NCBI GenBank assembly: GCA_003415625.1
Contig: PYIU01000008.1
Location: forward strand, 1,178,001-1,242,000
Direction: 5' to 3'
Origin: Aquanectria penicillioides
Lineage: Eukaryota > Ascomycota > Sordariomycetes > Hypocreales > Nectriaceae
Length of the DNA stretch: 64,000 bases
Positions 1 through 10,579 of this stretch are shown here, piece after piece. The position numbers and the translations under genes were made by a program. Positions within the stretch are counted from its first letter, which is position 1. Each line of letters opens with the position of its first letter. Below the pieces are notes generated by a model. The model saw only the letters and a list, made by a program, of their open reading frames with translations, did not search any database and was not told the origin of the DNA.

Positions 1-301
1 AAAACTGTGTGCCCTGCCTCGACAAGACTGGCTGGCTCTACGTCGCCATGGAAGAATGTTGCTCCTCTTTCCATGGTGGCCCTTGGTGCCCTTAGTGGGG
101 TTGGAGGTTGCTGCAAAAATTGGCACTTGAGTGAGGGAGGAAAATATTCACGTGATATGCTCATGGCCCACATTCTCCCCACTCTGATTCGCCAGGCTAG
201 CGGGCACAATCCGTCTTCCACCCACACAAAATTTCCCCAAATCTCGAAATTCCTCTTCCTGTTGTGAGAACCTCATCGCAACTCCCGACAACACCGCAAA
301 A
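1..301. other. 5' flank of the RPL34 gene
   Basis: There is no gene I can support here. The stretch directly precedes the ribosomal protein start codon and probably holds its promoter and 5' leader, but I see no element I can name with confidence. Confidence 0.5.
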
Positions 302-1002
302 ATGGTCTCCCAGCGTGTCACTTACCGCCGCCGCAACGGGTGAGTTCCTATCCCGACGACATCGAATCAATCAATCGTCGAGCCTCTCTGCTCTTTCGCG
401 ATCGCTGGGACTGACAATAATTTCTCCCGCAGCTACAACACCCGTTCCAACCGAACCCGAGTCATCAAGACTCCCGGTGGTGACATTCGCCTGCTTCACA
501 TCAAGAAGCGCGGCACTGTCCCCAAGTGCGGTGACTGCGGCTCCAAGCTCTCTGGCGTAGGTTTTCCCCGGCGAACAATCGAGCATTCATGGTGATCGTG
601 GTGGGCTGGACTGGACTGAACCGACGAGATGGCACTCACTGCACGACTGGTAGGAGAGGATACGAAAAGGGCAACTTCGGGATTTCTTCGCACGACACTC
701 GATCCTCTTTGTCGACTGCCAACTGCCTTCGCCATCAGTCCTCCAAATTCACCACCACCACCAACGAATGGACCCCTTCAGAGCAACACTTTACTAACAT
801 TTCCCCCCTTTAGATTCCCGCTCTCCGACCCCGCGAGTACTCCCAGATCTCCAAGCCTAAGAAGACCGTCCAGCGTGCCTACGGTGGTTCCCGATGCGGT
901 GGCTGTGTCCGTGACCGCATTGTCCGTGCTTTCCTCATTGAGGAGCAGAAGATCGTCAAGAAGGTGTTGAAGGAGCAGGAGCAGAGCCAGAAGAAGAAAT
1001 AA
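302..1002 (+). CDS. RPL34: 60S ribosomal protein L34 (eL34)
   Basis: Structural protein of the large cytosolic ribosomal subunit. Three exons (302-339, 433-556, 814-1002) join in frame to give 116 residues, close to the usual eL34 length of about 120. Exon 1 encodes a basic start ([13 protein letters not shown]). Exon 2 carries the family signature around [18 protein letters not shown] and the first Cys pair in PKCGDCG. Exon 3 carries the second pair in SRCGGCV and ends in a Lys/Gln-rich tail. Both introns are GT-AG (340-432 and 557-813). A tiny first exon followed by an early intron is typical of fungal ribosomal protein genes. All conserved features are present, so I regard it as functional. 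The splice sites are inferred from sequence alone. Confidence 0.97.
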
Positions 1003-1260
1003 ATGCAATTTCCATTGCCGGATTTGGCTTTCTGCGTGGGAGGGCAAGGAACTCTGGGGACTCGGTTCATTGCTTTGGTGTTCATTAGGGCAAAAGGGAC
1101 TGCATGATACATCGCGGCCGGGCCAAGGATGGTCGGTCTTCTGCCGTCTTAGGACTGCTTCTTACCTCTTGGTGGTTGAAATGAAAACGAACATCAAGCG
1201 GGCGCACGCTGATCTTCCCCCATATTTTTCGAGTGACATTTGATATGTGAGTGTGTGAGT

Positions 1261-1291
<31 letters not shown>

Positions 1292-1633
1292 CGTGTGGCA
1301 GCACTGGCGTTTAGAACCAGTGTGCACAACTCAAATCTATTCGGGCAATTCGTCTCTGGCAGGTCCTATTTCATGTGTTCTGTATATATGGTTTTCACCA
1401 GTTGTAGTTGGTGTGATGTGGTGAGATTTCCGATCCTGTCGCCTCTTGTTGCCCGCAAAATAATTGCAATCATCATGACGTGCGGGACTCGGGAAAAAAA
1501 TAATGGACACCCCACGTTCTTTTCCCTTCCAACTCCCTCACCTCTCGCACCCGAGCCCACGCTTCTTCACCTCCTCCACCAATTCTGACTCCGACAACCA
1601 TCGCAATACTTTCAGTTGCCTGGGGACTCGAAT
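1003..1633. other. intergenic: RPL34 3' end and leader of the next gene
   Basis: No gene is supported. The stretch contains a GT-rich microsatellite at 1246-1298. The last ~130 bases are CT-rich, as is common in fungal promoters and 5' leaders. Confidence 0.6.
1246..1298. repeat. (GT)n microsatellite
   Basis: A run of GT dinucleotides with a few GA interruptions near its start and one GC near its end, lying in the 3' flank of RPL34. It is a simple-sequence repeat and is probably length-polymorphic between strains. Confidence 0.95.
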
Positions 1634-2412
1634 ATGGCCGCCCGCAGCTTCATACGGCCCTGCGCCGCCCCGCGCGCTCTGCGCCAAGCACTCTCTCAGT
1701 CCTACGCTTCTCCCACTCGACCCGCCATTACAGCTCTCCGATCCCACACACACACGCAGTCTAGTTTCTGTCAGGCATCACCATTAAATAGCAGCCTCTT
1801 CCACACGTTTTCGAGCCGATGGAATAGCCAAAAGCCTCCCGAGACTCCCCGTCAGACCGACTTGAGTGAGCTAGATGTCCTTGGCAACACACCGGTTCCC
1901 TCGACTTCGGTGGACGTGTGCATGTATGATGGGTTCGGTCTGAACAGTGGGATCACGATCACAGATGGCAATGGCGTGCTTCTAGTTGACGGAGAGGTGT
2001 TCTACTGGCGACCATGGGAGGCTAAGGGGACCATGAACCTAGCCAACAAGAAGGGCCAGTTTGAGATTCCATCCCAAGCATTTGCTCTCTTTGATGCGAT
2101 ATGGCCGCGACCTGGTACGAGTCTGCTTTTCTTCTCTCTTCTCTCCGGCGAGAATAGGAATTTGATATATTTGCTTCGATCCACTTGGCTAACTTGACCG
2201 CAGACCTCTTGATCATCGGCACGGGTCCTTCTATTATGCCGCTTAGTCCCGAGACGAGAAAGTACATCGCCGAGCTTGGCATCAGAGTTGAAGTGCTAGA
2301 CACGAGGAACGCAGCTGCACAGTTCAATTTACTGGCAACTGAGAGGGGCGTGTCAGATATCGCGGCTGCGCTGGTACCAGTGGGCTGGAAGGAAGGGGTT
2401 GGTGCTCAGTAA
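1634..2412 (+). CDS. NDUFAF3: mitochondrial complex I assembly factor, NDUFAF3/Mth938-like
   Basis: Predicted mitochondrial protein of the Mth938 (DUF498) fold, the family of NDUFAF3, which acts in assembly of respiratory complex I. Two exons (1634-2114 and 2204-2412) encode 229 residues. The first ~60 residues are rich in Arg, Ala and Ser and almost lack acidic residues, as expected of a mitochondrial presequence (MAARSFIRPCAAPRALRQAL). The domain follows from about residue 95: YDGFGLNSGITI, then after the intron DLLIIGTGPSIMPLSPE and VLDTRNAAAQFNLLATE, the last being a hallmark stretch of the family. I chose the ATG at 1634 because it is the first one in frame and opens the presequence. The intron is GT-AG (2115-2203). 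Confidence 0.9.
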
Positions 2413-4011
2413 TGGGACTCCGTCCTCGTTTGGCGGTGACGCTGTGGCGGAGAGGCTAGGCCTGTATACCCATACTGTAAAGTCATATTGTAAGAGTAAC
2501 TGCATGGGCAAGGTACGTAGTTTGGTATGCGTACTGCTAAGATAGGGGACTTTGACTTGGGGTGGGGATAGACTAAACATTGGCATCTTTAGGAAGAGCC
2601 GCAGGCATATGTGGTGCGTCAACATGATGACAATTCTACTCTCTGTTTAGTCATGAGGCATTCGGTGTCGCGCCGGTAGCGTTCGCGAGATCGAGGCGAC
2701 GCTCGTCGAAATCCATAGCAGTCTTCACAAGGTTGGATGTAGTCCACGTAAAGAGGTACACAACGTAGCATTGAGGCGCGTTAGCTCAAAAGCTTCATTG
2801 TGAGGAGCAAATCCAAATCTATTGCGTTTCACGCCGAACTCGACGTTTTCTTGTCACGAGAGATGGAAATTATCACAAATTACATCAAAAACCCGCATTT
2901 AGGACGACCACTGAGTCAGTTTAGAAACCTTCTAGATGAATTCTTCGGAATCTAGGCTATGCTCGGTGGCCATATAGGGTAAGGTAGGTATGTCGGGTCA
3001 AGATTGGCGATGGAGGTCTGTCGTCAATCTTAGCTAAGCAGGCAGATCCTGCAGAGGCAAATTATCCATGTCGCACAAAATACAACCGTGATTGGCCCAC
3101 CTTCTTCTTCCAATGAAGATCTCTTCGCAACCCCAGGTGGATGATGCAATGCGACTATTGGTCAACCAACCTCAGACTCATCGCATCACCGGCGAGCAGA
3201 AGCACAGGCACAGCTCCAGCTCCAGCTCCAGCTGCTCCATTGTCGTCCCCAGTCAAGGCTCCTCGCGATTAACGCAAGGGAAACTTTGGACCAACCCGGA
3301 ACAGCGCGGCCCCGTCAGCCTTAATTGCGAGTTCTCGACGAGGACAAAAAGGCTCTCTCGCCTGCTGGGGACGCAGCTGCACCGCCGTTTTTTGGCCCTT
3401 GACCGCGACTTTCGTGGGGCTATCTGGGTCCTTTGGTGCCTTGGGCCGCTTTCGGGCTATTTTCCCTGCTTTGGTGACCCAAAAAACCCCATCAGCAAAA
3501 ACCACAAAAACCCTTGAGGCCCAGGCCTCTGGCGCTGACTTTCCTGGGCCATCGCGGCTGCCCCGTCGCATCGCATCGCTCGCTCGCTCGCTGTCACATT
3601 GCAAAGTGATAGAACGTCCCCGGATCACCGGCCGCAGCACTCCCAAGACACGCATCCTGCCAGCCTTGGCCCAGGGCACCTCTTTCGTGCCTGCTCTCGG
3701 CCACAATCGCGACTTGCGAACTACGATTTGCGACTCGCGCTTCCCCCCGGATTTGCTTTTTGATATCCACGGTGACTAACTTGACTGGGTCCGTCACGGA
3801 CACCAGACAACGAATCTTGTTGGACAACAAGGCTGTTCAGGCTTTTCACCACGGTCGTATTTATCAATCGCGACATCCCTTTCACTTCCGTTCTTACAAA
3901 AAAAAAAACCCACTCATTATCACATATTCATCTCACCGGCCTTGCCCCCTCCCACATCTCGTCTATCTTCGCCGACCTGTTGGGCTGCCCACCCATTGAC
4001 TGCAGTCTCAG
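2413..4011. other. long intergenic / promoter region
   Basis: A stretch of 1.6 kb without a supportable gene. Open frames at about 3.1-3.8 kb show no family resemblance and overlap on both strands. It contains a short hexamer repeat (3211-3236), CGCT repeats near 3585, and an A-run followed by a CT-rich tract just before the start codon at 4012. The 3' part probably serves as promoter and long leader of the hydrolase-phosphatase gene. Confidence 0.5.
3211..3236. repeat. (CAGCTC)n short tandem repeat
   Basis: Four imperfect copies of a CAGCTC hexamer in the intergenic region upstream of the hydrolase-phosphatase gene. Confidence 0.8.
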
Positions 4012-5931
4012 ATGCACGGCATGACGGCTTCTCACCCCGGCCACTCTCAGCAGTCTGCGGACTCCACCGACCCTCACCTCACGGACCCCACGCTCCTCAG
4101 GGACAATTCAGAGTTCAAATCCTACAAGACATCTAGGTTTGAATACCCAGGACTGAGGATCTTCTATCGACAGCATGCCAAAGCTGATCAGCTGCCCAAG
4201 AACCCGGCTCCTCTGCCTTTGCTCGTCTTCCTCCACGGGCTAGGTGGTTCCGTCGCCCAGTTCCACCCATTATTGAGCAGTCTGACTGATCTTGGTCCCT
4301 GCTTGGCCATTGATTACCCTGGATGTGGCCGCTCAGAGTTTTCCGTCACCTCATGGGAGGCATATACCACTGAGGCGTTGGTAGAGCTCCTGGAGACCAT
4401 CATTGAAGACTACCGCGACAAGGATGCTGGCCAGCGCGTCGTGCTCGTCGGTCATAGCATGGGGACCGCCCTGTCAGCCCAATTGGCCAACTCAAAGGTG
4501 CCCCATACGACTTCGCTGTCCCACTATGTCGTCGGACTGGTCGCCATCTGCCCCGTTTCAGGCCCCCCCAATGAGGCCATGACTACATGGGCCAAGAGGG
4601 CTATGTGGATTCCCGGATGGCTCTTTGATCTGTGGCGTGCCTGGGATGGATGGGGTGGCCCCGAGAGTGCAAGTGTTGAGCGGTTCGTCGGCGAAGGCTC
4701 CGATGAAACTAGCCGTCGTCTCCAGTACCGTTTCAACAAGCAGAGCCGCACCCCCGTTTGGAGGCGCATGGCAAATGGAGCGTTGCCAGAGTACAATAAT
4801 GGCAAACCCCACGGTGGCCTCCCCGGATTGGACGTCTGGGCAGGCCTAAACATCCCGGTTTACTTGATCGCCGGCGAAAAGGACAATGTCGTCTCTCCTA
4901 TTGAGATCGACAAGATCACGAAAGTCCTGGACCCTGAGACACAGCCACCAGAGTCCGACTCTGGAGATGAGTTGAATAAGACCATTGTGGACGCGGCTGC
5001 GCCTGTCAATGCCTCGGCCAGACCTGCTGATCTTATCCCGCAAGCCATTGAAGATCTCCGGGATGAAGACTTTAGAAGAACTAAGCCACCCCAATCAGAC
5101 GTCGATGAGAGCCAAGATGATCCTTCAACTCCCCGTGATCCCTCAACTCCACACGAGACTGTGGCCGAGCTACCCCCTCAGCCAAACCATCCTCGGAAGG
5201 TCATCCGCTCCATCGTTCTGCCTCCACCTGCCACTCACGCCCTTCTCTATACCCCTTGTTCGGTCCGTGCCGTGGCGGGCCTTATTTCCGACTTCCTAGC
5301 TTCCAACATCACGGGCCGTCTCTCGCTCGCCTGGCAATTGCAGTACCTATCCCGCGAGGGCAAGTGGGACGTCAAGAACCTTAACAAGTGGAAGTCGGTT
5401 AACCCTGTCTCGGAGCCCATCGGCCCTGCAGATAAACCCGTTTTCCGTGCCATGAAGACTCTGCGCGAGGCTGATGATGTTCACTGCCCAGCCGAGTTTA
5501 CGGCCAAATGGGGCAAGATTGTCAAGGATGTTATTGACATCTCCAAGGACCAGCCCGTCTACGACCCTCGTGGTCTCGAGCGTGCCGGTATTCACTACCA
5601 TAAGTTCCCCACTGTCTCCAAAGTCCCTCCTAGCGCTGAAGAGGTTGACGCCTTTATTCACCTTGTCGACGAGCTTCGGTCCCATCAGCCCGAGCGCGCT
5701 ATCAAAGAGGACTGGGAGAACCCAAAACAATGTGTTGTAGGCGTTCATTGCCACTACGGTTTCAACCGTACAGGCTACTTCATTGTTTGCTATCTTGTTG
5801 AGCGGTGCGGTTACGAGGTGCAACAGGCCATTGAGGCTTTTGCAAAGTCGCGGCCTAATGGTATCCGTCACTCACACTTCTTGGACCGGCTGTATGTGAG
5901 ATACAACATCGACGCCGCTCGCCACGGTTGA
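4012..5931 (+). CDS. alpha/beta-hydrolase fused to a capping-enzyme/DUSP11-like cysteine phosphatase
   Basis: Single-exon protein of 639 residues with two catalytic modules. The N-terminal module (about residues 45-300 and 395-430) is an alpha/beta-hydrolase: oxyanion region FLHGLGG (73-79), nucleophile elbow GHSMG with Ser149, the likely acid Asp291 in AGEKDNVV, and a His409 candidate in PPATHALL. An acidic, Pro-rich linker (about 305-395) is inserted before the His. The C-terminal module (about 440-639) is a cysteine phosphatase with the P-loop HCHYGFNRTGY, Cys580 and Arg586. Its GFNRTG and SRPNGI elements resemble the RNA triphosphatase domain of metazoan capping enzymes and DUSP11/PIR1 more than ordinary protein tyrosine phosphatases. 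The natural substrates of both halves are unknown to me. No signal peptide is evident, so it is probably cytosolic or nuclear. Confidence 0.88.
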   Translation: MHGMTASHPGHSQQSADSTDPHLTDPTLLRDNSEFKSYKTSRFEYPGLRIFYRQHAKADQLPKNPAPLPLLVFLHGLGGSVAQFHPLLSSLTDLGPCLAIDYPGCGRSEFSVTSWEAYTTEALVELLETIIEDYRDKDAGQRVVLVGHSMGTALSAQLANSKVPHTTSLSHYVVGLVAICPVSGPPNEAMTTWAKRAMWIPGWLFDLWRAWDGWGGPESASVERFVGEGSDETSRRLQYRFNKQSRTPVWRRMANGALPEYNNGKPHGGLPGLDVWAGLNIPVYLIAGEKDNVVSPIEIDKITKVLDPETQPPESDSGDELNKTIVDAAAPVNASARPADLIPQAIEDLRDEDFRRTKPPQSDVDESQDDPSTPRDPSTPHETVAELPPQPNHPRKVIRSIVLPPPATHALLYTPCSVRAVAGLISDFLASNITGRLSLAWQLQYLSREGKWDVKNLNKWKSVNPVSEPIGPADKPVFRAMKTLREADDVHCPAEFTAKWGKIVKDVIDISKDQPVYDPRGLERAGIHYHKFPTVSKVPPSAEEVDAFIHLVDELRSHQPERAIKEDWENPKQCVVGVHCHYGFNRTGYFIVCYLVERCGYEVQQAIEAFAKSRPNGIRHSHFLDRLYVRYNIDAARHG

Positions 5932-6441
5932 TGGGATTTATCATCCCCCCTTGGGAATCTATGTGTGAGCGTTTCTTCCAAGGTCTATTACCAAACTATT
6001 ACCACAAAATGTTACCAAAAGAGACGGAGGAGGACTAAGATAATGAGTCCCTATGATTGCGTTTCAAGCCTGATAGCGTGTTTTTCTCGTATGGACTGGT
6101 TGACCGGCGTCTGGATTAATGAACTCGTTCGGGATGGGATGGGTATAGACGGAGCACGGTAGCGATGGAATTGAACCAAAGGTAGCAATCAGCGCACGGC
6201 GTTAAATTTGGGCTCAACAGCCAATAGTATTTCATGATGTAACGCATAATCCCAATTTCAACCTTCGTTAAGACCCTTCAATTGTGCTATTCCTAGTCAC
6301 TCTACCTGTCTGTATAACGGGTAAGACCAATCGTGAGTGTATATATCCTTCTCTTCAGCCTGGTCTAAAAAATCCGAATGCCAACCTTACTCCGTAATGC
6401 ATCCATATACGTATTCGTGTGTGTATATCTATGTGACCAAG
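5932..6441. other. convergent 3' intergenic region
   Basis: About 510 bases between two convergent genes. It is AT-richer than its flanks and holds 3' untranslated sequence of both. No gene or repeat is supported. Confidence 0.6.
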
Positions 6442-8175
6442 TTACGCCTCAATCTTGTGATAGTCGTATCCAAGCGCATTGCGCGCGGCCTGCGCCACGG
6501 CAACAGCCTCTGCGCTGGGCTCAAGCACCTCCATCTTCTCACGGAGCTCCTCGGTGACATCATCGACGCTGACGGCGAGGTACTCGCGGAGGAACTTGCC
6601 GACGTCGGTGTTCTCCACGTTGCCGCGAAGCTTCTCGGTGCCGGGGCCACCCGAGGTGTAGATGTTGACGTCGACAGCGGTGTGGCCGTGGGTGCTCCAG
6701 CCGATGTGGGCGCGCAGGGAGATCATGTCGGCGAAGGCGTTGAGGGCGTCGGCGCTGTTGTCGATGAGGTAGATCAGCTCTGCCTCCGAGGCGTCTGGGA
6801 TGCCCAGGCCGGGGATGACGAGCTCGTCGTTGATCCACGACTTGAGCTTCTCCTTCTTGGCGGCCTCGGTGCCGGCGACGGAGCGGAGGTGCGCGTGCAA
6901 CTTGTGCGAGAGCCATTGGGCTGAGGCGGTGGCGTTGGCAAGGGCCTTGGGGTACCAGTTGTAGACGGGGTCGTGGCCGGGGACTTGGATGGCAGTGTCG
7001 AGGCCGCCGGTTTCGTGGTCGCTGGTGGAGACGAGGACGGTCTCGACGTCGCTCTGGGCGATGAAGTCGAGGACGGCCCGGAAGGTCTTGTCGTACTCGA
7101 GGACCTCATGAACCTGGGCGGCGGGGTCGTTGAAGTGGCCGGCATGGTCAATTCGGCTGCCCTCAATCATGATGAAGAATCCCTTATCGCTGTCCTTGGT
7201 GGCAATTTCGAGGGCGCGGAGGCCGGTCTTGGCCATCTCGCTGAGGGAAGGGTAGATGTCGTTGTGGTTGCGGCGGTCAATCTCGAAGGGGACATCAGTG
7301 TGAGCGAAGAGGCCGAGAACGGGAAGCTGAGCCTTCTCGCCGCCCTCGAGAGCATCGAAGCCCTTGCGGCTGTCAGCGTAGGTCCAGCTGTGCTTGTCCT
7401 GTGCAATCTGGGCGACATTGATGTTGTCGGCGCGGCAGCTTCCCCTCGTGGTGTTGGGGAGGAAGTGGCATCGACCACCACCAAGCATCAGATCAACGGA
7501 GCGTCCCAGGACGCCCTCACCAATCTCCTGGAGAGCAATCAAGTCCTCATACTCGCGCTTCAGCACATGGCTGGCGAAACAGGCAGGGGTGGCGTCGGTG
7601 ATGTCGGTGGTGACAACCAGGCCGGTGTGATATCCAGCCCTCTTGGCAGCCTCGAGAACGGTTCCGCAAGGCGAGTGGTCTGGGAGAACGGAGATGGCGC
7701 CGTTGTAGCTCTTCTGGGCGCATGAGAAGGCGGTTGCACCAGCGGCGCTATCAGTGACCAACTGGCTGGTTGAGCGAGTACGGCTGGTGCCCCAGAAGTG
7801 CTGGTCGAGGGTGAGGGTGTCATCGACGGGGAGGCCATTGATGTGCTGGCGAAAGGAGCGGGTCATGGAGAGCGAAGCCGGACCCATGCCGTCAGAGACC
7901 ATGAAGACGAGGTTGCGCTTGGCGCCCGGGACACGCTCCTTGGGCTTGGTCTGTTGGCCATGCTGGATCCAGACGGCGAGGATGATGACAATGGCAGTTG
8001 CTAGGAGAGCCCATACGAAGAGGGCGAGCTCGCGGACGCGAGAGAAGCGTGAGGCCTTCTGCTCCGTCTCGGCATCGGCGCGGTTCTGGGAGGACAGGAG
8101 GGGACTTCGTTCAGACGCCTGGGGAAGAGACACGGTTAGCCGGGACAACTTGCGGGTTTGAGGGGCAATTACCAT
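6442..8175 (-). CDS. PHO8: vacuolar (repressible) alkaline phosphatase, PHO8-like
   Basis: Metal-dependent alkaline phosphatase of 577 residues, uninterrupted by introns. A cytosolic N-terminus (1-48) is followed by a single membrane anchor (about 50-71), the type II topology of yeast vacuolar Pho8. The catalytic domain shows the metal-binding SDGMG (Asp95), the nucleophile in TDSAAGAT (Ser143), EGSRIDHAGH, the ligand set STSDHETGG, and the final His in GWSTHGHTA. All key residues of the family are present. It hydrolyses phosphomonoesters, and in yeast it acts in the vacuole after proteolytic maturation. The strongly GC-biased third positions create long spurious open frames on the other strand. 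The start at 8175 is the first Met and gives a reasonable cytosolic tail. Confidence 0.95.
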   Translation of the reverse strand: MVIAPQTRKLSRLTVSLPQASERSPLLSSQNRADAETEQKASRFSRVRELALFVWALLATAIVIILAVWIQHGQQTKPKERVPGAKRNLVFMVSDGMGPASLSMTRSFRQHINGLPVDDTLTLDQHFWGTSRTRSTSQLVTDSAAGATAFSCAQKSYNGAISVLPDHSPCGTVLEAAKRAGYHTGLVVTTDITDATPACFASHVLKREYEDLIALQEIGEGVLGRSVDLMLGGGRCHFLPNTTRGSCRADNINVAQIAQDKHSWTYADSRKGFDALEGGEKAQLPVLGLFAHTDVPFEIDRRNHNDIYPSLSEMAKTGLRALEIATKDSDKGFFIMIEGSRIDHAGHFNDPAAQVHEVLEYDKTFRAVLDFIAQSDVETVLVSTSDHETGGLDTAIQVPGHDPVYNWYPKALANATASAQWLSHKLHAHLRSVAGTEAAKKEKLKSWINDELVIPGLGIPDASEAELIYLIDNSADALNAFADMISLRAHIGWSTHGHTAVDVNIYTSGGPGTEKLRGNVENTDVGKFLREYLAVSVDDVTEELREKMEVLEPSAEAVAVAQAARNALGYDYHKIEA

Positions 8176-10579
8176 GGTTCCAGACTGACGACCAGCGTGA
8201 TCTGAAGGCGATTACGAAGGTGGTGCAGGAGAAGGAGGAGGGAAGAGGAAGCGTGGGGTTGCGGGAGCTCGTCATATGAAGGATGACTACATGGGCATTA
8301 TAACTGAACGCTGCCTGCCTGCGCAAGCCGGTACCTACAGGACGGTGGCTAGTTAGGTACCTAAGTGCCCGCTATGCTGGCAGCAGTGCAGCGGCGTGCA
8401 GGCATGTACTGTAGAGGCGTGCTGGGCCCTCCCTGGGAAGTCTCCAGGCAGGGGGTCTCCTTTGGGGGTTTAGTGCACCAACTCTAGATAAGGTGTGGAA
8501 TGGTGCCGCGTCGATTGGCTGGCGAGCGTCAAAGGGCGACCACCCGGTCAATGGCGGGCGCCTCAGGTGCCATGGTCACCGCCCCCGTTGAGGCCCCCAT
8601 CAGGGCCCCGTTTAGGCAGTCCAGTGGACCCCCACGCCGCCCTCTCAGGCGCGCGAGCCCACTCGAGCCGCCTGTGGGCGCCTGTGGGCGTCTTGGGGCG
8701 ATGCCCTGTGACATCAGCAGTTCACATGAATGGCGGGGTGAGCCCCAGCTCAGCAGGTGGCGGGATTCACGACGTCGTGTCTTTTGCTGCTTCATGATTG
8801 GGGAGACGAGCGGTAGCATTGACGCAAGGCTTTTTGCATTTACTAACAAGAGCCAGACAAGAGCCAGAGAGAGTCAGATCCACTAACCCTCCAGCGGAGC
8901 GCAGTGCGTGTTTGCGTTGCAGTTTGTGTCGTACTGCGTTGCGCTGTCTTGTAAAACAGCCATGGACTGCTAACCATCGTGACCAATGGCGTCGCCTCCC
9001 CGGATACACGGGAGTCGACTCTGGCTTGCTGCTGGACAATCACCAGAGTAAAGTCTCACCAGCCAGCCCCCCGGGGCCTGAATTTTGTCTCAGGAGTCTT
9101 GGTGTCTTCTCCCCTCTTACAGCATCGGGAATACTACGTACTATGCTCATTTGTCGAGTGAAAATTAAAAACATGTGACAAAAAAAAACCTCTCCACTTT
9201 GTATGTCCTTGACGCGCTTGATTGAACATGCGTTTCGGTGCGAAACCGGCGCCTCATGTAAAAACCCCAACGCGCCGTCCCAAAGGCCCTTTTTTTTCTC
9301 CTTCGCTGGATCTATTACCAAATTGCCCATGCTCTTCCGATATTCTCCTGTCTTCTTCGTTTTCGGATTTGCCGAGGCCCCATCAGGGTTCTCACGATGC
9401 ATCTCGGTCCCCAGACCGTATTTTCCTCTTCTTGAAGCGCGCAGAGCGACGGTGACCAGCCGATATGTAATGTGACTGCAGATAGCGATCGATGACGCTC
9501 ACCCCCCCCAGAACTTACCACATGCGCTCAATGCGGCCGCGCACCTCGGGCGTTCCCAATCGGGTATGTGGTCAAGTGCTCACTCCGCTGGCTCGTCGGC
9601 TCTGCAGGCCTGTCTCTGATCTGCATCAACCCCATCCAGGGCGGCTTCCTTGCGCCATCTCCTCGTTGCGATTGCATTTCGTCTCAGTCTGAAGATCCTA
9701 GCCGGCCCCGGCGGTTTAGTTGCATGGGAGGACAAGCTAGATTATTCAAGACGTCAAGACTCCGTCTGCACGAGATCCGGCACCGGACGAACTACCGAGC
9801 TTCAAATTAGTGCCTGCTAAGTTAATGCTCGCCACGCAGCAGCCCCATCGCTGACATCGCGACGAGGAGAAAGCAGCCAGCGAACCGCCTCTGAAGCCAA
9901 TGCATTAGCTGCTTGACGTGTGGACGAGGTGGAGGGGCTCGCGCAGCATCAAACAAAGGCCTTCAAGGCAAAAGGCAGAGGCATCCGCCATGTAGAAAGT
10001 GTCTTCACCCAACAGCAATCTCCTCGGGGGCCATAGACCCGAGAGCCTGCTGCTAATCCTTGGACTCTGGAATCCTGCATCCATCACGTAATTATCCACC
10101 TTTCAGACAAGTCGTGTCCCGCCTAGGACGAGTCATGCCTGCTTCCTGTTTCGTGTCTCGCTGATGGCCAGAATGTCTCGCGAGGAACCATGCCGGCTCC
10201 CTTGCGTGGGGTACGCATCTGAGCTCGTCTACGCTCGATAAGATAGACTCGCTCTTATCGAAATTGGCTGTTGGGCCGGGTTCTGGGGCCATATACCCGC
10301 GGGAACTGACGATTGTAGTTTCGAATCGCTATCAATTCTGTCTCGTCTTTAGGTCCCTTCTTCAGCCAACCTCATTCGAGTATCCCGAGTGTCTAAAACC
10401 CCTCTCAGATCCAACCCTAACATGTATCGTGTCAGGCCTCCACCCTTGACATGCCTTTTCATCATGGGAAGTGGCCCGCCCAGCTCGTCATGCCCATGCG
10501 GCGGGGACAAGTTGACAACTGGACAGACACGCACCCGAACCCGAACCCAGCATCTGGAGGTACCCAACCACTGGATGAG
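8176..10579. other. 2.4 kb without a supportable gene
   Basis: The part next to 8175 is the PHO8 promoter side. Between about 8.5 and 8.75 kb the DNA is strongly GC-rich with short internal repetition (a GCCTGTGGGCG unit near 8670). The rest shows only short overlapping open frames without family resemblance. No RNA gene or mobile element was recognised. Confidence 0.5.

Noticed and set aside
3092..3830. Several overlapping frames of 126-145 codons on both strands
   Set aside because: Low-complexity composition, no motif, and position in the promoter side of the next gene.
5347..5871. Minus-strand 174-codon frame opposite the phosphatase domain
   Set aside because: Shadow of a gene with a clear active site on the other strand.
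6337..7725. Long plus-strand open frames (195 and 250 codons) opposite the alkaline phosphatase gene
   Set aside because: They are antisense shadows caused by GC-rich third codon positions; the minus-strand protein carries every catalytic motif of the family.
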